Shown here in pieces: positions 35,603-41,351 of a stretch of DNA of 41,351 bases. Both the position numbers and the translations under genes were made by a program. The stretch comes from Oerskovia rustica (GTDB lineage Bacteria; Actinomycetota; Actinomycetes; Actinomycetales; Cellulomonadaceae), in assembly GCF_014836555.1 (NCBI RefSeq), contig NZ_JACSQQ010000006.1:11410-52760 (forward strand). Reading direction: 5' to 3'. The notes under the pieces are model-generated. The model worked only from the letters and a program-made list of their open reading frames with translations. It had not been told where the DNA came from and searched no databases. Numbering within the stretch: the stretch's first letter is position 1; each line of letters begins with the position of its first letter.

Positions 35603-38600
35603 TCAGACAGAGAAGTACTTCGCCTCCGGGTGATGGAACACGAACGCGTCGGTCGACTGCTCCGGGTGCAGCTGCAGCTCGTCAGAGAGCACCACGCCCA
35701 CCCGCTCCGGCCGAAGCAGTTCCACGACCTTGCGCCGGTCCTCCATGTCGGGGCACGCGGGGTAGCCGAGGGAGAACCGCGCCCCGCGGTAGTCGAGGTC
35801 GAACATCCCCTGGACGTCAGCAGGGTCTTCGTCCGAGAACCCGAGCTCGGACCGGACGCGGGAGTGCCACATCTCGGCGAGCGCTTCGGTGAGCTGCACG
35901 GACAGCCCGTGGAGCTCCATGTACTCGCGGTACTTGTTCGCGGCGAAGAGCTTGGCGGTGTGCACGTCGACGGTGTCGCCCACGGTCACGAGCTGGACGG
36001 GCAGGACGTCGTAGCGCCCGGTCTCCTCGACCCAGGAGCGGGGCTTGACGAAGTCCGCGAGGCACAGGTGGCGGTCGCGGCGTTGCCGGGGGAACGTGAA
36101 GCGCAGCCGCTCCTCGCCCACGGGACCGCCCGAGCCGCCGTCGGGCGCTCCGATGCCCGCGAGCCCGGGGCCGTGGTGCGCCACGACCACGTCGTCGCCC
36201 TCCGACCACACGGGGAAGTACCCGTAGATCACGGACGGGTCGACGATGCCGTCCGTGCGGATCTGCTCGAGCCACGCGTTGAGGCGCGGGCGCCCTTCGG
36301 TCTGGACGAGCTCCTCGTACGAGGCTCCGGCTGCGCCGTCCGCATCGGAGGACCGCCCCGGCTTGAGCCCCCACTGCCCCATGAAGGTGGCGCGCTCGTC
36401 GAGGAACGCGGCGTAGTCGGCGAGCTGGATGCCTTTGACGATGCGCGTGCCCCAGAAGGGCGGGGCGGGCACGGGGTTGTCCGCGGCGACGTCGGAGCGT
36501 GCGGGCAGGTCCTCCAGGGGCGTCTGCGTCACGGTCACGGTCGCGTGGCGGCGCTTCTTGAGGGGAGGCAGCCCGACGGCGTCGCGCGCCTCTCCCCGCG
36601 CCACGCGGACGAGCGGTTCCATGAGTCGCAGGCCTTCGAACGCGTCGCGGGCGTAGCGGACCTCGCCCGGGAAGATGCCGGCGAGGTCGTCCTCGACGTA
36701 GGTGCGGGTCAGGGCCGCGCCGCCGAGCAGGACCGGCCAGCGGGAGGCGAGCCCGCGCGTGGCGAGCTCCTCGAGGTTCTCGCGCATGACGACGGTCGAC
36801 TTCACGAGGAGCCCCGACATGCCGATCACGTCGGCGTCGTGCTCCTCGGCCGCGTCGATCATGGCGCCGATCGACTGCTTGATGCCGATGTTGACGACCG
36901 TGTACCCGTTGTTGGTGAGGATGATGTCGACGAGGTTCTTGCCGATGTCGTGGACGTCGCCGCGCACGGTCGCCAGGACGATGGTGCCCTTGCCCGCCTC
37001 GTCGGTCTTCTCCATGTGCGGTTCGAGCAGCGCGACCGCGGTCTTCATGACCTCGGCGGACTGCAGCACGAACGGGAGCTGCATCTCGCCCTTGCCGAAC
37101 AGCTCGCCGACGACCTTCATGCCCTCCAGGAGGTGGTCGTTGACGATGTCGAGCGCCTTGATGCCGGAGGCGAGCGCCTCGTCGACGTCGGCCTCGAGGC
37201 CCTTGCGCTCGCCGTCGACGATGCGTCGCTCGAGGCGCGGGCCCACGGGCAGCGCTGCCATCTCGGCGGCGCGCGCGTCCTTGAGCGCCGCGGAGTCGAC
37301 GCCGGAGAAGAGGTCGAGCAGGTGGGCCAGGGGGTCGTGCGTGAGGTTGCCCTCGGCGTCGTACTCGCGCTTGTCCCACACGAGGTCGAGCGCGGCCTGG
37401 CGCTGGTCGTCGGGGATCGAGGCGAGCGGCAGGATCTTCGCGGCGTGCACGATCGCGGAGTCGAGCCCGGCCTGCGTGGCCTCGTGCAGGAACACCGAGT
37501 TGAGCACGGTGCGCGCGGCCGGGTTGAGGCCGAACGACACGTTGGAGACGCCGAGCGTGGTGTGCACGCCCGGGTAGCGGGCGACCAGCTCGCGGATCGC
37601 CTCGATGGTCTCGATCGCGTCGCGCCGCGTCTCCTCCTGGCCAGTCGCGATGGGGAACGTGAGGGTGTCGACGACGATGTCGTCGAGGCGCACGCCCCAC
37701 TCGCCCACGAGCGTGTCGATGAGGCGCGAGGCGATCGCGACCTTGGTCTCGGCGGTGCGCGCCTGCCCCTCCTCGTCGATCGTGAGGGCGATGACGGCGG
37801 CGCCGTGCTCCGTGACGAGCGGCATGATGCGTGCGAAGCGCGAGGTGGGCCCGTCGCCGTCCTCGAAGTTGACCGAGTTCACGATGGCGCGCCCGCCCAC
37901 GAGCTCGAGGCCTGCCTGGATGACGGCCGGCTCGGTCGAGTCGATCACGAGGGGGAGCGTGGACGCGCTCGCGAGACGCGAGACGACCTCGCGGGCGTCC
38001 GCGACGCCGTCGCGCCCCACGTAGTCGATGCAGACGTCGAGCAGGTGGGCGCCGTCGCGCGTCTGCGCCCGCGCGATCTGGACGCACTCCTCCCAGTTCT
38101 CGGCGAGCATCGCGTCGCGGAACGCCTTGGAGCCGTTGGCGTTGGTGCGCTCGCCGATCGCGAGGAACGCCGAGTCCTGGTGGAAGTCGACGTGCGAGTA
38201 CAGGCTCGCGACGCCGTTCTCACGCTCGGGGCTGCGTGGCGCGACGGGCCGTGCGCGCACGGCCTCGACGACCTGGCGCAGGTGCTCGGGCGTCGTGCCG
38301 CAGCAGCCGCCCACGAGGCCCAGGCCGAACTCGGTGACGAACTGGGTGTGCGCCGCCGCGAGCTCGCTCGGCGTGAGGGGGTACGAGGCCCCGTTGGCGC
38401 CCAGCACCGGTAGCCCGGCGTTGGGCATGCACGTCACGGGGATCTCGGCGTGCTTGGCCAGGTGGCGCAGGTGCTCGCTCATCTCGGCCGGGCCCGTCGC
38501 GCAGTTCAGCCCGATCGCGTCGACGCCCAACGACTGCAGCGTCGTGAGGGCCGCACCGATCTCGGAGCCCATGAGCATGGTGCCCGTGGTCTCGACCGTG

Positions 38601-39193
38601 ACCTGCACGATGACCGGCACCGAGCGCCCGACGTCGCGCATCGCGGCGCGCGAGCCGTTGACCGCGGCCTTGGCCTGGAGCAGGTCCTGGCTCGTCTCGA
38701 CGAGGATCGCGTCGACGCCGCCGTCGAGCAGTCCTGCGGCCTGCTCGGCGAACGTGTCGCGCAGGTTGGCGTACGTCGTGTGCCCCAGGCTGGGGAGCTT
38801 GGTGCCGGGTCCCATGGAGCCCAGGACCCACCGCGGCTGCTCGGGGGTCGACCAGGCGTCGGCCCGCTCCCGGGCGATGCGCGCGCCGGCCGCGGCGAGC
38901 TCGCGGATACGGTCCTCGATGTCGTAGTCCGACAGGTTGGACCAGTTGGCGCCGAACGTGTTGGTCTCGACGCAGTCGACGCCGACCGCGAGGTACGCGT
39001 CGTGCACGGCCGCGATGATGTCGGGCCGCGAGACGTTGAGGATCTCGTTGCAGCCCTCGAGTTGCTGGTAGTCGTCCAGGCTCGGGTCCTGCTCCTGGAT
39101 CATGGTGCCCATCGCGCCGTCGGCCACGACGACGCGGGTGCGCAGGGCCTCGGCGAAGGCGGCGGAACGGGCGTCGGCGGCGTCGTGGGACAT
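35603..39193 (-). CDS. metH: Cobalamin-dependent methionine synthase
   Basis: This 1196-aa enzyme moves a methyl group from 5-methyltetrahydrofolate through cobalamin to homocysteine. All modules are present. The homocysteine domain (1-330) has TNTFGANW and the zinc cysteines GGCCGTTPEHL. The folate domain (about 340-640) has IGERTNANGSKAFRDAML and DVCIDYVGRDGV. The cap and B12 domains (about 650-890) have the cobalamin His in RGDVHDIGKNLVDIIL. The activation domain (about 940-1196) has YFPVWSEGDDVVV and ends FVFHHPEAKYFSV. The length is normal. The ATG at 39193 lies 7 nt after TACAGT, so no cobalamin riboswitch can precede it on a leader. It is divergent from the GNAT gene. Confidence 0.97.
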   Translation of the reverse strand: MSHDAADARSAAFAEALRTRVVVADGAMGTMIQEQDPSLDDYQQLEGCNEILNVSRPDIIAAVHDAYLAVGVDCVETNTFGANWSNLSDYDIEDRIRELAAAGARIARERADAWSTPEQPRWVLGSMGPGTKLPSLGHTTYANLRDTFAEQAAGLLDGGVDAILVETSQDLLQAKAAVNGSRAAMRDVGRSVPVIVQVTVETTGTMLMGSEIGAALTTLQSLGVDAIGLNCATGPAEMSEHLRHLAKHAEIPVTCMPNAGLPVLGANGASYPLTPSELAAAHTQFVTEFGLGLVGGCCGTTPEHLRQVVEAVRARPVAPRSPERENGVASLYSHVDFHQDSAFLAIGERTNANGSKAFRDAMLAENWEECVQIARAQTRDGAHLLDVCIDYVGRDGVADAREVVSRLASASTLPLVIDSTEPAVIQAGLELVGGRAIVNSVNFEDGDGPTSRFARIMPLVTEHGAAVIALTIDEEGQARTAETKVAIASRLIDTLVGEWGVRLDDIVVDTLTFPIATGQEETRRDAIETIEAIRELVARYPGVHTTLGVSNVSFGLNPAARTVLNSVFLHEATQAGLDSAIVHAAKILPLASIPDDQRQAALDLVWDKREYDAEGNLTHDPLAHLLDLFSGVDSAALKDARAAEMAALPVGPRLERRIVDGERKGLEADVDEALASGIKALDIVNDHLLEGMKVVGELFGKGEMQLPFVLQSAEVMKTAVALLEPHMEKTDEAGKGTIVLATVRGDVHDIGKNLVDIILTNNGYTVVNIGIKQSIGAMIDAAEEHDADVIGMSGLLVKSTVVMRENLEELATRGLASRWPVLLGGAALTRTYVEDDLAGIFPGEVRYARDAFEGLRLMEPLVRVARGEARDAVGLPPLKKRRHATVTVTQTPLEDLPARSDVAADNPVPAPPFWGTRIVKGIQLADYAAFLDERATFMGQWGLKPGRSSDADGAAGASYEELVQTEGRPRLNAWLEQIRTDGIVDPSVIYGYFPVWSEGDDVVVAHHGPGLAGIGAPDGGSGGPVGEERLRFTFPRQRRDRHLCLADFVKPRSWVEETGRYDVLPVQLVTVGDTVDVHTAKLFAANKYREYMELHGLSVQLTEALAEMWHSRVRSELGFSDEDPADVQGMFDLDYRGARFSLGYPACPDMEDRRKVVELLRPERVGVVLSDELQLHPEQSTDAFVFHHPEAKYFSV

Positions 39194-39285
39194 GGGGGGA
39201 ACTGTAACGCCGGGGGAGCGTGCGCGGCCGGGGCGTCCGGAAAAACAGGGTGCCGCGTCCGGCGCCCGACCCTAGCGTGGTGCCC
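39194..39285. promoter_or_regulatory. Divergent promoters for metH and the GNAT gene
   Basis: TACAGT (39206-39201, minus strand) ends 7 nt before the metH ATG. TAGCGT (39273-39278) ends 7 nt before the GNAT ATG. Both spacings fit leaderless transcripts. Confidence 0.48.
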
Positions 39286-40404
39286 ATGAGCCCAGCACCC
39301 TCCGTCCGTCAGACCCTCGCCCCGATCGCCGAGCGCGTCGCCGCGCCCGACGTCGTGCCCGTCCCGCACGTCGAGGGGCTGACCTGGCGGCCCCTGGTGG
39401 CCGAGGACACGCCGGCGCTCTTCGGCCTGATCGCGGCCGTCGAGGAGCACGACAAGCACCCGTACCGCACCTCGCTCGAGGAGACCGAGGAGATCTTCGA
39501 GGGCGACTGGCGCGACCTGCCCCGCGACACCCTGGTCGGGATCGACGCCGACGGCGAGCCGCGCGCGTACGCGTCGGTCGACACACGGCCCGGGGACACG
39601 ACGGTCGTGCGCGCGTTCGTCCAGGGTGCCGTGCACCCGCAGTGGCGGGGGCGGGGCGTCGGCCGCCAGGTCATCGCCTGGTCCACGGGGCGCGCCCGCC
39701 AGCTACTCGCGGCCTCGGGCAAGGAGCTGCCCGCCCGCATCGCGGGCTATGCCCAGGACGACGACGAGCTCGAGTGCCGCCTGTTCGAGGCCGCGGGGTT
39801 CACCGCGAACCGCTTCTACTCGAACCTGCGGCGCGACCTGTCGCTCCCGGTGCCCGAGGTTACCCTCGGCGAGGGGCTGCGCGTCGTGCCGTGGTCGCCC
39901 GAGCTCGACGAGGCCACGCGCCTCGCGCACAACGACGCGTTCCGCGACCACTGGGGCAGCGAGCCCGCGACGCCGGAGTCCTGGGTGCACGGGCGCAGCA
40001 TGTTCGCTCCCGAGTGGAGCGTCCTGGTCGTGGACGACTCGCCCGCACCCTCGGACGGCTCGCCCGTCGAGGGCAGCCTGCCCGACGGCGTCGCTCCCGC
40101 CGGGAGCACGGGCGGGGGGCCGGTCGTGGCCGGGTACCTGCTGTCGGGGCGCTACGAGCAGGACTGGCCCGTCCAGGGCTACTCGAGCGGGTACACCGAG
40201 ACCCTGGGCGTGCGCCGCGCCTACCGCGGGCGCAAGATCGCCGTCGCCCTGCTCAGCGCGGGCATGGCCGCCTACCGGGCGAGCGGCATCGACTTCGCCG
40301 AGCTCGACGTCGACACCGAGAACCCGTCCGGCGCCCACGGTCTCTATGCGAGCCTCGGCTACGAGAAGACCGACGGCTCACGGATGTACTCGATCGAGCT
40401 CTGA
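39286..40404 (+). CDS. GNAT-family N-acetyltransferase with two GNAT domains
   Basis: The 372-aa protein reads as two tandem GNAT modules. The first (about 30-185) has the acetyl-CoA loop VHPQWRGRGVGRQVIAW. The second (about 195-372) has LGVRRAYRGRKIAVALLSAG and ends with the usual NPSGAHGLYASLGYEKTDGS. This doubled form is found in MshD (mycothiol synthase) and relatives, but I see no residue set that proves a mycothiol role, so the substrate is open. A Pro/Gly/Ser-rich insert (about residues 250-285) interrupts the second module. The ATG at 39286 follows TAGCGT by 7 nt. Confidence 0.85.
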   Translation: MSPAPSVRQTLAPIAERVAAPDVVPVPHVEGLTWRPLVAEDTPALFGLIAAVEEHDKHPYRTSLEETEEIFEGDWRDLPRDTLVGIDADGEPRAYASVDTRPGDTTVVRAFVQGAVHPQWRGRGVGRQVIAWSTGRARQLLAASGKELPARIAGYAQDDDELECRLFEAAGFTANRFYSNLRRDLSLPVPEVTLGEGLRVVPWSPELDEATRLAHNDAFRDHWGSEPATPESWVHGRSMFAPEWSVLVVDDSPAPSDGSPVEGSLPDGVAPAGSTGGGPVVAGYLLSGRYEQDWPVQGYSSGYTETLGVRRAYRGRKIAVALLSAGMAAYRASGIDFAELDVDTENPSGAHGLYASLGYEKTDGSRMYSIEL

Positions 40405-40417
40405 GGCTCTACCGTGT

Positions 40418-40455
40418 TCCCAGCTCAGCGCGGCAACGGTGCCGCGCTGCTGGGA
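40418..40455 (+). terminator. Hairpin between the GNAT and YhhN-type genes
   Basis: TCCCAGCTCAGCGCGGCA pairs with TGCCGCGCTGCTGGGA across a 4-nt loop with a 2-nt bulge. It begins 14 nt after the GNAT stop and lies 41 nt before the next start. It could be a terminator or an attenuator; there is no T-run. Confidence 0.55.
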
Positions 40456-40495
40456 CACCCGTGACGCGGGTGCCCTCGCCTCGAAAGGGAACACC

Positions 40496-41284
40496 GTGGT
40501 TGCCTCGATCTCGCGCGTCTCGCACGCCCCCGTCCCGTCCACCTTCCTGCGGCGGCGCCCAGCGGCGCTCGCGGCCGGGGCGTTCCTGCTGCTCTCGGCG
40601 GTGCACCTCGGGGCGCACCTGGCCGGGGCCGAGCAGCTCGCCGAGGTCACGCAGTGGTTCGTCATGCCGCTGCTCGCGCTGGTCGTGTGGGCGGCGACGT
40701 CCGGCGCCCGACGGTCGCGCCTCGTGCGCTGGACGCTCGTCGCGCTGGGCTTCTCGTGGCTCGGCGACAGCGCGCCCGACCTGTCGAGCGGTGACGTCTC
40801 CTTCCTGACCATGGTCGGGTTCTTCCTGCTCGCCCAGCTCGCGTACGCGGCCGCGTTCTGGCCGCGACGCGGGGAGAGCCTGCTGCGCCGTCCGCTCCTG
40901 CTCGTGCCCTACGGGGTCGCGCTCGGGGCCCTGGTCGCGGTGTGCGCCCCGCACGCGGGCGCTCTGCTCGTCCCGGTCATGGTCTACGGCGTGTGCCTGA
41001 CGGTCATGGCGGTGCTGTCGACCGGGGTGAACCGGGTCGCGGGCGTCGGCGGCGCGATCTTCCTCGTCTCGGACGCGCTCATCGCGCTCGGGGCGTTCGT
41101 GCCCGGCTTCGAGGTCCCGGGTCCGCTGTCGTCCGGTTTCTGGGTCATGCTCACGTATCTCGCAGGGCAGGCGCTGCTCGTCGTCGGGATCCTGCGCCGG
41201 GACGTGCAGGACGCGTCCGCTGCGGGCCCGGCCGGCGGGGCACCGGCGGTCGCCGGCGGAGCGGCGGGCGCACCGTCGGCCTGA
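40496..41284 (+). CDS. YhhN-family membrane protein (lysoplasmalogenase-like)
   Basis: The 262-aa protein has about eight hydrophobic helices. AALAAGAFLLLSAVHLGAHL, FVMPLLALVVWAATSG, LGFSWLGDSAPDL, FLLAQLAYAAAFWP and VGGAIFLVSDALIALGAF are the conserved YhhN motifs; the two Asp-containing segments (WLGDSAPD; VSDALIA) are thought to be catalytic in lysoplasmalogenases, which cleave the vinyl-ether bond of lysoplasmalogens. Whether this host makes plasmalogens is unknown. The GTG at 40496 follows AAAGGGA by 6 nt. An Ala/Gly-rich tail ends the protein. Confidence 0.87.
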   Translation: MVASISRVSHAPVPSTFLRRRPAALAAGAFLLLSAVHLGAHLAGAEQLAEVTQWFVMPLLALVVWAATSGARRSRLVRWTLVALGFSWLGDSAPDLSSGDVSFLTMVGFFLLAQLAYAAAFWPRRGESLLRRPLLLVPYGVALGALVAVCAPHAGALLVPVMVYGVCLTVMAVLSTGVNRVAGVGGAIFLVSDALIALGAFVPGFEVPGPLSSGFWVMLTYLAGQALLVVGILRRDVQDASAAGPAGGAPAVAGGAAGAPSA

Positions 41285-41351
41285 GCGGGCCGTGGTCCTG
41301 CTGCGCAGAGCCGGCAGGAACGTGAACGACCGTGGGGTCGACCGGAGCACC
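41285..41351. other. Window edge, no gene seen
   Basis: The last 67 bases show no feature that I can support. Confidence 0.4.

Noticed and set aside
35339-38413. Plus-strand open frame of 1024 codons opposite metH
   Set aside because: It is a shadow of the conserved metH gene, with repetitive composition and no motifs.
39194-39285. Possible cobalamin riboswitch before metH
   Set aside because: Only 92 bp lie between the divergent genes, the -10 box is 7 nt from the start, and no B12-box pattern is seen.
39286-40404. Naming the GNAT gene mshD
   Set aside because: The two-domain layout fits, but many actinobacterial double GNAT proteins share it and no diagnostic residues or mycothiol genes are nearby.

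Overview
The window comes from a high-GC Gram-positive actinomycete. The gene order kinase / Rv2175c-type DNA-binding protein / polyprenyl synthase, followed by DUF4192, a universal stress protein, the principal sigma factor, DUF7455 and a type IIA topoisomerase B subunit, is typical of Actinobacteria. The overall look suggests Micrococcineae (Cellulomonadaceae or Promicromonosporaceae type), but the family is inferred from style, not proved. Many genes begin with GTG or ATG 6-8 nt after a TANNNT -10 box, so leaderless transcripts appear common.

Layout. Positions 1-12,310 are conserved chromosome: a PASTA-domain Ser/Thr kinase, its probable DNA-binding substrate, a polyprenyl diphosphate synthase, a small lipoprotein, DUF4192, a UspA protein, the primary sigma factor, a DUF7455 zinc ribbon, a topoisomerase IV/gyrase B subunit, and a DUF4430 lipoprotein overlapping an S-component-like membrane protein. 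Positions 12,244-13,942 hold a long perfect palindrome, two VOC proteins and a RibD/DHFR-like protein. Positions about 14,070-15,150 are a decayed junction with a broken DnaQ-type exonuclease. Positions 15,156-35,306 are an accessory (defence-type) island. From 35,307 the chromosome resumes with metH, a double GNAT protein and a lysoplasmalogenase-type membrane protein.

The island has two parts that face away from a 551-bp regulatory region. Leftward runs a two-gene unit: a NarL/LuxR-type response regulator, then a 980-aa protein that joins a RelE/ParE-like N-terminal region, a complete UvrD-type SF1 helicase and a complete cytosolic HisKA_3/HATPase histidine kinase. I know of no described system with this architecture. 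Rightward runs a tightly overlapping operon: a 1600-aa GHKL(sacsin-like) ATPase-SF2 helicase fusion, a second UvrD-like helicase, a DrmA-like helicase and a DrmB-like DUF1998 protein. A frameshifted antisense vsr and a DNA cytosine-5 methyltransferase (DrmMII-like) follow. DrmA + DrmB + 5mC methylase is a DISARM signature, but no DrmC (PLD) or DrmE is recognisable, and the GHKL-SF2 and UvrD proteins take up the remaining places. The 9-mer CCCGATCGG occurs three times between the two units, twice exactly 22 bp apart. This suggests that the helicase-kinase/response-regulator pair senses DNA or replication damage and controls both itself and the DISARM-like operon; that link is inference.

The right edge of the island carries a degenerate sufT (DUF59) fragment interrupted by an IS5-family element. 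That element has CTAG target repeats, near-perfect 16-bp terminal repeats and a passenger gene of unknown function, and its transposase frame is broken.
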